Below, piece after piece: positions 49,477 through 57,938 of a DNA stretch of 64,000 bases (position 1 is the first letter of the stretch; the number at the start of each line of letters is the position of its first letter). The notes below the pieces were generated by a model. It had not been told where the DNA came from, did not search any database, and was given only the letters and a program-made list of their open reading frames with translations. Source of the stretch: an uncultured Bacteroidia bacterium (GTDB lineage Bacteria; Bacteroidota; Bacteroidia; NS11-12g; UBA9320); assembly GCA_943789165.1 (NCBI GenBank), contig CALSTB010000002.1, forward strand, positions 124,001-188,000, written 5' to 3'. The position numbers and the translations under genes are program-made.

Positions 49477-50384
49477 TGGTTAAAAAGTCTTTTGGTTGAT
49501 TTACTAATATTCCGATAGTATTTGATCGTGAAATTTTCTTTGATTAGTGCTGCAATAAAATCATTACTCGACCCAGATTTGTCGACCGAAACTTGGACAT
49601 ACTCTCCTGTAGTGCCATATTTCAAGCCGTTCTCTGTTAGATAGTCTATCAGTCTTTTTTTATCTTCCAGCTCAACCTGTATTTCAAACACCAATTGCGC
49701 GTGATCTGTTTCCAAATCGTTGACTGCTCCACTAAAGACGGAATGGCCTTTTCGTAAAAAAATCATTTGATCACTAACCGTCTCGATTTCATGTAGCTGT
49801 TGGCTACTCAAAATCACAGCCGTCGAATAGCTTTTATCTCTGAGTATATTCTTTAAGTCACTTAAAAACTTTTGCTGCGTATTGATATCTAAATTGGCCA
49901 GAGGCTCATCTAATACCAATAAGTTGGGCTTTCCGATTAACATCCTTGCCAACTCAAATCGCAGGCGGTAACCAGTAGATATTTCAGTCCATTTAAGGTG
50001 TTTGTAATCCATCAAACCCAAAAACGATAAAATCTCGTCCAGGTAAGCATCACTGTCGTCTGGAGGAATGCCGTCTAATGCTGCTTTTAACTTTAAGTTC
50101 TGAATTAAACTCCCATACCATCGTGGTATTCGTTGAGGTATAAAGGCGATTTTGGTTTTAATGTCTGTCCAATCTGAATCAAAACCAACAGGCTCTCCAA
50201 AATACGATAAGTCTCCATCTGCAGCCAGTTCTCCAGCTATGATATTGAGTAGGGTAGTTTTTCCATTACCGTTCTCACCGACTACACCAACAATGGCGCC
50301 TTCACTGAGTTCTATTTGTGGTACACTTAATTCGAATTTGGATCGCGGATATTGCTTGTGAATGTTTGATGCGCTAAAAATCAT
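49473..50384 (-). CDS. ABC transporter ATP-binding protein with altered H-loop
   Basis: A 303-aa ATPase. Walker A GENGNGKTTLLN near residue 36, signature ISTGYRLRFELARML and Walker B LLVLDEPLANLD are intact. The H-loop reads ILSSQQLHEIE, so the usual switch His is Gln. The last ~80 residues are a separate small domain. It starts the operon with the two paralogous membrane proteins, behind a good promoter, so it most likely powers or gates them. Confidence 0.85.
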   Translation of the reverse strand: MIFSASNIHKQYPRSKFELSVPQIELSEGAIVGVVGENGNGKTTLLNIIAGELAADGDLSYFGEPVGFDSDWTDIKTKIAFIPQRIPRWYGSLIQNLKLKAALDGIPPDDSDAYLDEILSFLGLMDYKHLKWTEISTGYRLRFELARMLIGKPNLLVLDEPLANLDINTQQKFLSDLKNILRDKSYSTAVILSSQQLHEIETVSDQMIFLRKGHSVFSGAVNDLETDHAQLVFEIQVELEDKKRLIDYLTENGLKYGTTGEYVQVSVDKSGSSNDFIAALIKENFTIKYYRNISKSTKRLFNQ

Positions 50385-50418
50385 AATTGGTCTTAATTCG
50401 ATGAAAACGTAATTGAGA

Positions 50419-50446
50419 CAAATATAGTGTTAATCAAAAGCCGCAA
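50419..50446 (-). promoter_or_regulatory. Promoter of the paired-membrane ABC operon
   Basis: On the minus strand TTG (50446–50444), a 17-nt spacer and TATATTTG (50426–50419) match both Bacteroidota promoter elements. The −7 box is 34 nt upstream of the ATPase ATG. Confidence 0.6.
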
Positions 50447-50536
50447 AAGACCAACACAATGGATAAACAGACAAACAAGAAAATAGGATGAAATAATTAA
50501 TCGTTGCGGCGATTGGCAAACCAATCAGAATCGCGT

Positions 50537-51987
50537 TCACTGTTTGGCAAAACTGGTTTGATCAGTCGACTTCAAAAGTTCAACGGCCAACATGGCTGCA
50601 GCCAAAGCTGGCTCGCTTTCTGACTCAAGTACCTGTTCGGTGCTGAAATATTTTTGTACAAATTGCGTATCGAAATCTGCTGACACAAAGTTCGGATGGT
50701 TTAAAACGAATGAACCAAATCCCAGTGTTGTTTGCAATCCTTCAATGTGATATTGATTGATGGCGTCCCTTCATTAGTTCGATAGCTTCTTGACGACTTG
50801 GTGCCCAAACAATCAGCTTGGCAATCATGTTGTCATAGAAAATGGGAATATCATATCCCGTATCAACGAAATCGTCCACACGGATATTTGGCCCAACAGG
50901 GGGTTCATATCTTTCGATCCGACCAATCGTTGGCAAGAAGTCGTTCATTGGATCTTCAGCACATACGCGAAGCTCCAATGCATGGCCATTAATCTGTAAG
51001 TCGGATTGTTGGAATGCCAAAACTTCACCTTGAGCCACTTTGATTTGTTGCTCAACCAAATCCAACCCAGTAATCATTTCCGTCACAGGATGTTCTACCT
51101 GTAAACGTGTATTCATTTCCAGAAAGTAGAAATTTCGATCGCTGTCGACTAAAAACTCAACCGTACCTGCGCCCGAATAATTACACGCTTTTGCCACATT
51201 AACAGCAGCAGCACCCATAGCCGCTCGCATTTCTTCAGTCAGGATGGCTGAAGGTGCTTCTTCAACTAGTTTTTGGTGTCTGCGTTGGATACTACATTCT
51301 CTTTCAAAAAGGTGGACAATATTGCCATGATTATCGCCCAACACCTGAATTTCAATATGTCGCGGGTTTTGAACAAATCGTTCAATAAAGACTGCACCGT
51401 CACCGAAAGAAGAAATTGCTTCACTGATGGCCATTTTCATTTGGCTTTCAAGTTCTTCTTCATTTTTAACAATCCGCATGCCTTTACCGCCACCACCAGC
51501 ACTGGCCTTAATCAACACTGGAAATCCAATTTCTTTCGCAATTTCTATTGCTTTCTTTGGATCCTCAACTGCTTCGTTGACACCAGGTACCATTGGCACA
51601 TCGTATTTAGCCACAGCATCTTTGGAAGCAAGCTTACTGCCCATTACTTCCATTGCCTCTGGCGAAGGACCAATTAAGATGATGTCGTTTTTGCGCTAGT
51701 TTTCTTGCGAAACCAGCATTTTCAGACAGAAAACCATATCCAGGATGAATGGCATCTACCCCATTTGCTTTACAAATTTGGATGATTTTATCCGCGAGCA
51801 AGTAACTCTCACTACTTGGACCAGCGCCTAAACGAAAAGCCTGATCAGCCATTCGGATATGTTTCGAGAATCGATCGGCGTCTGAATAAACTGCAACAGT
51901 CTTTATGCCAAGTTTTTGGCATGTACGAATCACCCGTACAGCAATTTCGCCTCTGTTAGCGATGAGTATTTTTTGAATTTTCTTCAA
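50537..51987 (-). CDS. accC: Biotin carboxylase (two frameshifts)
   Basis: The biotin carboxylase subunit of an acyl-CoA carboxylase carboxylates biotin carrier protein. Starts [23 protein letters not shown]; glycine loop [41 protein letters not shown] and DMNDF-type substrate regions are present. The frame breaks at T5 51688–51692 and C3 50767–50769. One-base corrections join [19 protein letters not shown] and [17 protein letters not shown], giving 482 aa. Fatty-acid synthesis needs it unless another copy exists. No accB is adjacent. It is 9 nt after a TerB-like gene. Confidence 0.82.
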
Positions 51988-51996
51988 AAATGAGAT

Positions 51997-52458
51997 TTAT
52001 ACTTTGTCGATCATTGGTAAGTTCAAAAGCTCTTTTTCTTCTTCGCTGATTGAACCCATTCCAAAAATACCACCTGATGCTTTTGCAACCTCAACTGCGA
52101 TGTCGTGTAACGAATCTCTAAATTGAAGTGCATAGGTAGGATTTAACTTAGGCAGAATTGAATTCAACCCTTTTAACGCTGCTGTTGCTGCATTTACGCG
52201 TTCCTCAGCTGTGTTTCCTAGTGTGTCAAAAATGGTTGAAATTTTTCCACTCAAATCATCCTTCACAAGGTCAACATACAAATAATGCACATCGTTGTCT
52301 TCCGAAAATGTTTTCGTTTTAATAATCCCTTCAATGCGATCAAGTTCTTTTTTTGACACCTCTCCATCGACAGAGCCAATTAATAAACCAACGTGAATTG
52401 GTGCATTCATCATGCTTTGTTTTTCGGTATCGTTTAAATTTCTAAGTGGGAAGTCCAT
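51997..52458 (-). CDS. TerB-like domain protein
   Basis: A 153-aa all-helical cytosolic protein. The segment HVGLLIGSVDGEVSKKELDRIEGII resembles the acidic metal-binding helix pattern of the TerB family, and a second half repeats a helical bundle. TerB proteins are linked to tellurite or stress responses, but this single gene is not in a ter operon. It is co-directional with accC and may be co-transcribed with it. Confidence 0.55.
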   Translation of the reverse strand: MDFPLRNLNDTEKQSMMNAPIHVGLLIGSVDGEVSKKELDRIEGIIKTKTFSEDNDVHYLYVDLVKDDLSGKISTIFDTLGNTAEERVNAATAALKGLNSILPKLNPTYALQFRDSLHDIAVEVAKASGGIFGMGSISEEEKELLNLPMIDKV

Positions 52459-52464
52459 TTAACG

Positions 52465-52484
52465 TAATTTTGCGGGCAAAAATA
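52465..52484. promoter_or_regulatory. Overlapping divergent promoters (TerB-like and ccmB)
   Basis: A plus-strand TAATTTTG (52465–52472) faces ccmB, whose ATG is at 52484. A minus-strand TATTTTTG (52484–52477) faces the TerB-like gene starting at 52458. The two −7 boxes are only 4 bp apart, so RNA polymerases would compete. Confidence 0.45.
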
Positions 52485-53146
52485 TGCAAATAGGGCTAAT
52501 AAGGCAGGCAAAAATCCTTTTTTTAAAGGAGATAAAAACGGAATGGAGGAATCGATATGCCATCAATGGAATATTGGTGCAATTGGTATCCGCCGTCTTT
52601 ATCGCTAATCTGTGTTTTCAGTCACTCAAACCCATGACTTGGAACGCCCTCTTCTGGGTGATTGTTCTCTTTTCGTCGGTCAATGCCATTGCCCGCAGTT
52701 TTATTCAAGAGCGAGACGGTCGTTTGCTTTACTTCCATAGTTTGGTGAATCCGTTAGCGGTTTTGTATAGCAAAATGCTGTTCAACACTTTACTATCAAT
52801 CACCATCACCCTTCTCGCTTTATTACTTTTTTCTCTGTTTCTGGATAAACCCACATGGGATTTATGGAGATACAGCGCATTGATTGTTCTGTTCTCCATT
52901 GGACTAGGCGTCTTGTTCACGAGCATTTCGGCGATTGCGTCTAAAACCAAAGCCGGCGGTATCATTATGCCGTTATTAAGCTTTCCGTTGATCATCCCAA
53001 TGATTGTGGTCGCTGTCGCTGGAGGTGTTATGGTGGTAGTTGGAGATCACACCAATTTCCTCCAAAATGCCTCAATCCTTTTGCTAATCGATGTGATGAT
53101 TATTGTTTTAGCGTCGGTGATGTTTAAGTTTCTCTGGCAGAATTAG
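52484..53146 (+). CDS. ccmB: Heme exporter subunit CcmB
   Basis: A 220-aa, six-helix membrane subunit of the heme-handling ABC complex for cytochrome c maturation. The N-terminal LFLKEIKTEWRNRYAINGIL and FWVIVLFSSVNAIARSFIQERDGRLLYFHSL, then LPL-type PLLSFPLIIPMIV, are family hallmarks. ccmC usually follows in this phylum, but here the next sequence is a hairpin and an intergenic repeat. Confidence 0.93.
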   Translation: MQIGLIRQAKILFLKEIKTEWRNRYAINGILVQLVSAVFIANLCFQSLKPMTWNALFWVIVLFSSVNAIARSFIQERDGRLLYFHSLVNPLAVLYSKMLFNTLLSITITLLALLLFSLFLDKPTWDLWRYSALIVLFSIGLGVLFTSISAIASKTKAGGIIMPLLSFPLIIPMIVVAVAGGVMVVVGDHTNFLQNASILLLIDVMIIVLASVMFKFLWQN

Positions 53147-53167
53147 CTTTCAGCAGAGCTGAAAGCT
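53145..53167 (+). terminator. Hairpin at the ccmB 3' end
   Basis: A perfect 9-bp stem AGCTTTCAG/CTGAAAGCT with a 5-nt loop begins at the ccmB stop codon. The run after it is only moderately T-rich, so termination is plausible, not certain. Confidence 0.55.
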
Positions 53168-53201
53168 GAATGTTTAATTCTTAATTTTTAATGTTTAATT
53201 G
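53168..53201. repeat. Intergenic AT repeat, copy 1
   Basis: GAATGTTTAATTCTTAATT at 53168–53186 is identical to the sequence at 58534–58552, and related to 60661–60690. All three copies sit at or over the end of a plus-strand gene. The rest of the gap to 53374 shows nothing recognisable. Confidence 0.6.
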
Positions 53202-53374
53202 ATTTGATGTCGCAAAGGGATACACATCTCTCCAACAGTAGGTTGTAGTCCGTTTCAACCTTACAATGCTCACTTACGAATTGTTGCATTTAAAGACTGA
53301 TTCCTTTTAAGAATTTGATTTACACTTCACTTTCTTTAGTTGTAATATTTGGTTTTAAATCACGTTTATTAAAA

Positions 53375-54115
53375 GTGACTTCGCTGAAAAAATCCTATAT
53401 ATACATTATTCCAATTTGGTTATTGTTCCTGTTTGGTTGTAAACCTAGTCCGGACGTTTTAAAGACAAAAATCGATAAGAATTGTATATGCGATACTACA
53501 AAAGCGATAAGAACCTTTTTATCGCGAGATTATCTTCATATAGCTGAATACGACTCTGACTCGTTTGCTCCAGACAGTCTTTACTCATTAACTCAAGAAA
53601 AAAACCGAGATCTTTGGTTTCGAGATATAGAAAGTCCCAACAAAACAAAATTCACTCCGTATTGGAACTCATACAACACAAGTAATTATTTAACGAATAA
53701 TAAAGACTTCATCGAGTATTATTCAACCGAGAATGAAGATGTTGAACTTGCATTTCAAATTGGACCTTTAGGCTTTTTATGGGGTTATTATTCATTCGTT
53801 GTCAAAAAGGTGGATTGCTGTTATGGAATAACTAATTCAGCATTTGTTCATGGGAGATTTAGGCATAAATCCTATGCCGTTGTTGACCACGTCAAAATTC
53901 AAGAACTAAGAAATCTCCTTAATCCTTTCATTAACGACAGCTTGCAAACAAACGATGACACAAAATGCAAGTTTATCGATGTTCCAAATCAAAAAATATT
54001 CTTCGTACCATTAGAAGATGCTTCGGACACCCTTAATAATTTCACCAAATCAGGTCAGGACATACTAAATTTTATTCAAGACTCCATCCCTTGGACGACA
54101 ACCTACAATCCGTAA
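53375..54115 (+). CDS. Putative lipoprotein of unknown function
   Basis: About 246 aa from GTG 53375 (MTSLKKSYIYIIPIWLLFLFGC); the frame opens at 53315. The Cys after LFLFG would be lipid-modified, followed by KPSPDVLK. The mature part includes WFRDIESPNKTKFTPYW and a CCYGITNSAFVHGRF block. No family is recognised. Probably outer-membrane-anchored. No clear promoter box. Confidence 0.5.
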   Translation: MTSLKKSYIYIIPIWLLFLFGCKPSPDVLKTKIDKNCICDTTKAIRTFLSRDYLHIAEYDSDSFAPDSLYSLTQEKNRDLWFRDIESPNKTKFTPYWNSYNTSNYLTNNKDFIEYYSTENEDVELAFQIGPLGFLWGYYSFVVKKVDCCYGITNSAFVHGRFRHKSYAVVDHVKIQELRNLLNPFINDSLQTNDDTKCKFIDVPNQKIFFVPLEDASDTLNNFTKSGQDILNFIQDSIPWTTTYNP

Positions 54116-54261
54116 AATTGCCTATGATAATCTGTGGAATTCCTTGTAGACCCTCTCGATGAAAACCTACAATAAGCATTTTCAGTTTTCAAATATCCGT
54201 TATCAATTAAATCCAAAATGCCAAAAGCGTCAGCGCCCTATAAGCGGAGCGCCCCAACCAC

Positions 54262-55206
54262 CTAACTATGATTTTCCAAATTCGTCACGCCCCAATTATC
54301 CAATTCCTCTTGGTTCCATAAATCAGGGAAGAATATGCGTCTTTGATAACGAGGATGCATGTATTTGTGCCAATCACTGCCTCCGGTGGCTTTAGCGCCT
54401 TCTTTTCCACTGTCTAAATATTTCGCGGCGGCATGGTAGTGGTGCATCACCCAACTAATGTTAACGGTATGATCGTAATGACGCATTTCGTTGATGAGGT
54501 CTTTGTTTTCGCGATACTCTTTTGGTAGTTCTTTGAACTTAGTCCACAGGTTGACAAGGTTATATTCGGTCATATAATTGATTAGCTCTACGCGGTATTT
54601 CTTTTCGAAATTCTGCATGAGTTTGCTTTTCTTTCCTGTTTCATAATCCTTTCCAGCAGCTTGCCAATACATGTGCTCAAAGGCGTGTGAATACGGCGTA
54701 TTACGGTCGATATTTGCTCTAAAGCGATAATCGATTAGGTTGATGAGTTCCGTTGAGGCTATTTCAATCTTTCGATACTGTGCACTTTGAAACCCACTTG
54801 CTGGAGTCAAGGTATCTCTAAATTTCATGTACTGTTCAATCTCCATGCCTTCTGCCATGATGTCGAATGAATTAGAGAGCATATCAAAATACCGACTGAT
54901 TCGAGCCAAGTGCATGGCAAACTTTTCAGGCTTAATGCCTTCATTATGCGAAATCTGTTGAATCTCCCACAAAATCATTTTGAATAACAATTCATTGATT
55001 TGGTGATACATAATGAACACCATTTCATCTGGCAAATTGGTTCGCTTTATTTGAAGTGACAGCAGTGCATCTACATTCGCAAAATCCCAATACGTCATCG
55101 TTTCGGCGTGCAACAATCCCGAAAGATGCACATCCATATCTTGTCCTTGAGCCGCGTATTTCGCTTCAATAGCGTCTAACAACTCTTGTCTTGTCATTTT
55201 TCCCAT
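54262..55206 (-). CDS. kynA: Tryptophan 2,3-dioxygenase
   Basis: A 314-aa heme enzyme that opens the indole ring of L-Trp to N-formylkynurenine. Family features: LLDAIEAKY.., HAETMTYWDFANVDALLSLQ (heme/substrate region), EMVFIMYHQINELLFKMILWE, TPASGFQSAQYR and a C-terminal GGSDWHKYMHPRYQRRIFFPDLW. ATG 55206 overlaps the hppD stop as TAATG; ATG 55197 is an alternative. Last gene of the hmgA–hppD–kynA unit. Confidence 0.93.
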   Translation of the reverse strand: MGKMTRQELLDAIEAKYAAQGQDMDVHLSGLLHAETMTYWDFANVDALLSLQIKRTNLPDEMVFIMYHQINELLFKMILWEIQQISHNEGIKPEKFAMHLARISRYFDMLSNSFDIMAEGMEIEQYMKFRDTLTPASGFQSAQYRKIEIASTELINLIDYRFRANIDRNTPYSHAFEHMYWQAAGKDYETGKKSKLMQNFEKKYRVELINYMTEYNLVNLWTKFKELPKEYRENKDLINEMRHYDHTVNISWVMHHYHAAAKYLDSGKEGAKATGGSDWHKYMHPRYQRRIFFPDLWNQEELDNWGVTNLENHS

Positions 55207-56363
55207 TACAACGTTCCTCTTCTTGCCTGCTCGGCTTCTATGGATTCAAATAAAGCCTTAAAATTTCCTTTTCCGAAAGACTGTGCGCCTTTTCGTTGAA
55301 TAATTTCAAAAAATAAGGTAGGTCGGTCGGTGACTGGTTTGGTAAAAATCTGAAGTAAGTATCCTTCATCATCTCGATCAACCATTATACCGTGTTGTTT
55401 CAACACATTCAGATCTTCAGCGATTTCTCCTACACGATCGGCTACAGTATCATAATAGCTACCGGGCACGTATAAGAATTCAACACCTCGTTTTTTCATT
55501 TCACTAACCGTAAACACGATATCGTTTGTGGCTACGGCAATGTGCTGACATCCGGCACCTTGATAAAAGTCTACGTATTCTTCAATCTGCGACTTCTTTT
55601 TACCTTCAGCCGGTTCGTTTATTGGGAATTTTATCCGACCATTTCCATTGGTCATTACCTTACTCATTAGCGCCGTATATTCTGTTGAGATGTCTTTATC
55701 ATCAAAGGTGATCAGATTGGCAAAGCCCATCACTTCATTGTAAAACTTCGCCCAGACATTCATTTGTCCCCAATCTACATTGCCCACCATGTGATCGATG
55801 TAGCGCAATCCCACTTCCGTTGGATTGTAATGAGATTCCCACTTTTCGAATTTTGGTAGAAACACCCCTTTATAATTTTTGCGTTCTACAAATACGTGAA
55901 TGGTATCACCATAGGTGCGAATGACAGATCGGACTACTTCCCCATTTTCATCTGATTCAACTCGAGGTTCGAAAAAGGAAACAGCACCTCTTTTTGTCGT
56001 TTCTTCCCATGATTTGCGTGCATCTTCCACCCATAAGGCAATTACTTTCACGCCATCTCCATGTTTGGTGATGTGTTCAAATATTTCGTTGTTTTCGGTT
56101 CCAGGCATCGGCGTCGTTAACACCAACCTAATCTTGTCTTGAACAACCACATAGCTTGTGCGGTCTTTTAAGCCAGTTTCCAAACCTGCATAAGCAAGTG
56201 ATTGAAAACCCAAGGCAGTTTTATAGAAATGGGCAGCTTGTTTTGCGTTACCAACGTATAGTTCTACATAGTCTGTTCCTAATAATGGTAAGAAGTCTTC
56301 AGCTTCTGGGAAGATTTTTTCTAAACTGTATTTGTAATCTTTTACTCCTGTTAAATTCTCCAT
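55206..56363 (-). CDS. hppD: 4-hydroxyphenylpyruvate dioxygenase
   Basis: A 385-aa non-heme Fe(II) enzyme converting 4-hydroxyphenylpyruvate to homogentisate in tyrosine catabolism. Two vicinal-oxygen-chelate modules are visible: N-terminal YVELYVGNAKQAAHFYKTALGF and the C-terminal catalytic half with IDHMVGNV, CQHIAVATNDI and FFEIIQRKGAQSFGKGNFKALFE, containing the two His and Glu ligands. Between hmgA and kynA. Confidence 0.96.
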   Translation of the reverse strand: MENLTGVKDYKYSLEKIFPEAEDFLPLLGTDYVELYVGNAKQAAHFYKTALGFQSLAYAGLETGLKDRTSYVVVQDKIRLVLTTPMPGTENNEIFEHITKHGDGVKVIALWVEDARKSWEETTKRGAVSFFEPRVESDENGEVVRSVIRTYGDTIHVFVERKNYKGVFLPKFEKWESHYNPTEVGLRYIDHMVGNVDWGQMNVWAKFYNEVMGFANLITFDDKDISTEYTALMSKVMTNGNGRIKFPINEPAEGKKKSQIEEYVDFYQGAGCQHIAVATNDIVFTVSEMKKRGVEFLYVPGSYYDTVADRVGEIAEDLNVLKQHGIMVDRDDEGYLLQIFTKPVTDRPTLFFEIIQRKGAQSFGKGNFKALFESIEAEQARRGTL

Positions 56364-56373
56364 TGGTTTAATA

Positions 56374-57534
56374 TTATTCTGTTATCCAAGATTTGTAATA
56401 ATCGTTCACTTGTAAATTCATGGCTTCTTTGGTTATTGATATTGGATTGAACGGATCAATCATCACCGCTAATTCCTCCGTATGCGTTTTCCCTACACTT
56501 CGTTCAATCGCTCCCGGGTGTGGACCATGAGGAATGCCACCTGGATGCAACGTGATTTGTCCTTTGTGTATGTTGTTTCGACTCATAAAATCTCCATCCA
56601 CATAATACAACAACTCCTCTGAATCGACATTGCTATGATGATACGGTGCTGGTATGGCTTTGGGGTGATAGTCGTATAACCGTGGTACAAAAGAACACAC
56701 CACAAAACCAGCCGACTCCCATTGTTGGTGAATCGGAGGTGGCATATGAATTCGTCCCGTTAGTGGTTCAAAATCATGAATTGAAAATGCATACGGGTAA
56801 TTAAAACCATCCCACCCAACTACGTCAAATGGATGATTCGCATGTGTATATTCCCACAAAACACCTTGTTTCTTTGAGATCACTCTGAACGAACCTTTCT
56901 CGTCATGTGTTTTCAAGTCCTTTGGCAACCTAAAGTCGCGCTCACAAAACGGCGAATGTTCCAAGAACTGGCCGTAGTCGTTACGATATCGTCGTGGTGT
57001 GGTTATCTCACTAAAAGATTCAATGTATAGCAATCGGTTATTGACACCATCAAAATCTATTTGATAAGTCGTTCCTCTTGGGATGATCAGATAATCTCCA
57101 TATCCAAAATCGAGGTTGCCATACATGGTTCTCAAAGTGCCCGAACCTTCATGCACAAACAACATTTCGTCTGCATCAGAGTTGCGATAGAAATACTCAT
57201 TTGAAAATGATTTAGGCGCTGCTAAACCAATGTGCAAATCGCCGTTTACGAATAAAGTTTTACGGCTTTTGATGTAGTCTTCTTCAGCTGGCAGACTAAA
57301 GCCTTGAAAACTGAGCGCCTGCATATTTTTTTCGATGGCAATTTCTGGACTAACGTCTTGTAACCGCTTCACCTCACTGACCACAGTTGGTGGATACAAG
57401 TGATAGATTAAAGAAGACATACCAGCAAAACCGGCAGTGCCAAATAATTCTTCTTGATATAAACCGCCATTTGGGTTCTCAAAAGTGATGTGTCGTTTAT
57501 TGGGGATGTTCCCTAAGGTGTGATATCTCGGCAT
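56374..57534 (-). CDS. hmgA: Homogentisate 1,2-dioxygenase
   Basis: A 386-aa cupin-type ring-cleavage enzyme producing maleylacetoacetate. Shorter than mitochondrial forms (~440 aa), as in Bacteroidota. Conserved: DADEMLFVHEGSG, LIIPRGTTYQID, YPYAFSIHDFEP, HQQWESAGFVVCSF, HHSNVDSEELLYYVDGDF, and LHPGGIPHGPHPGA with the metal ligands. First gene of the catabolic operon. The next steps (fahA, maiA) are not in the window. Confidence 0.95.
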   Translation of the reverse strand: MPRYHTLGNIPNKRHITFENPNGGLYQEELFGTAGFAGMSSLIYHLYPPTVVSEVKRLQDVSPEIAIEKNMQALSFQGFSLPAEEDYIKSRKTLFVNGDLHIGLAAPKSFSNEYFYRNSDADEMLFVHEGSGTLRTMYGNLDFGYGDYLIIPRGTTYQIDFDGVNNRLLYIESFSEITTPRRYRNDYGQFLEHSPFCERDFRLPKDLKTHDEKGSFRVISKKQGVLWEYTHANHPFDVVGWDGFNYPYAFSIHDFEPLTGRIHMPPPIHQQWESAGFVVCSFVPRLYDYHPKAIPAPYHHSNVDSEELLYYVDGDFMSRNNIHKGQITLHPGGIPHGPHPGAIERSVGKTHTEELAVMIDPFNPISITKEAMNLQVNDYYKSWITE

Positions 57535-57613
57535 AGATTAATGAGTGATTATTGGATGATGAATGACGGATTGTGAGTCTGAATAGAATTACTCGAAGAG
57601 TGATTTATTCTGG

Positions 57614-57645
57614 ATTGCGCTTAACCAACATGGTTATATCGCAAT
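57614..57645. promoter_or_regulatory. Double-armed palindrome upstream of hmgA
   Basis: Inner arms TAACCA-aca-TGGTTA (57622–57636) are enclosed by outer arms ATTGCG (57614–57619) and CGCAAT (57640–57645). It lies between hmgA and the upstream −7 box, so it could be a repressor site or an mRNA hairpin. A terminator is unlikely: no T-run follows on either strand. Confidence 0.6.
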
Positions 57646-57677
57646 AGTCTTCCGTATGACCTTGTAGGTACATGATG

Positions 57678-57685
57678 CAAATGTA
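57678..57685 (-). promoter_or_regulatory. Candidate −7 box for the hmgA–hppD–kynA operon
   Basis: The minus strand reads TACATTTG. It would give a ~130-nt leader containing the palindrome. No TTG is found at the ideal −33 spacing. Confidence 0.4.
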
Positions 57686-57737
57686 TATTTCGACTGATTT
57701 TAGGTATTGACAACGCCTATTTTGACGTATGATATTT

Positions 57738-57796
57738 GTCAGATTTCAGATTTCAGATTTTAGATTTCTGATTTCAGATCGAAGAATTCAGATTTC
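57738..57796. repeat. TTCAGATTT tandem-like repeat
   Basis: Units of CAGATTTCAGATTT repeat with variation. AGATTTTAGATTTC at 57755–57768 recurs inverted at 58687–58700, so copies flank the small lipoprotein gene. AATCTGAATTCA at ~60706 and ~60722 is related. The wider gap 57535–57938 holds only this repeat, the palindrome, the −7 box and the pyrimidine tract. Confidence 0.6.
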
Positions 57797-57800
57797 CTGT

Positions 57801-57900
57801 ATCTTCTTTTTTCTATTCTCTTTTTTCTTTTTTCTCATTTTTCTTTTTTCTTTTCTCTCTTTCCTCATTTCTAACATCTCTTCTCTCATTCTTCACTTTT
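57801..57900. repeat. 100-bp pyrimidine-rich tract
   Basis: Almost only C and T (runs such as TTTTTTCTTTTTTCTC) with a few A. Its reverse complement resembles the purine tracts around the four-helix-bundle gene at 27.8–28.4 kb. Confidence 0.6.
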
Positions 57901-57938
57901 GTTTCGTACTTTTATCGACGTAAACAATTGGCATCATT

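Noticed and set aside
57729-57923. 64-codon frame rich in Phe/Leu/Ser
   Set aside because: Translation of the TTCAGATTT and pyrimidine repeats; no start context or homology.
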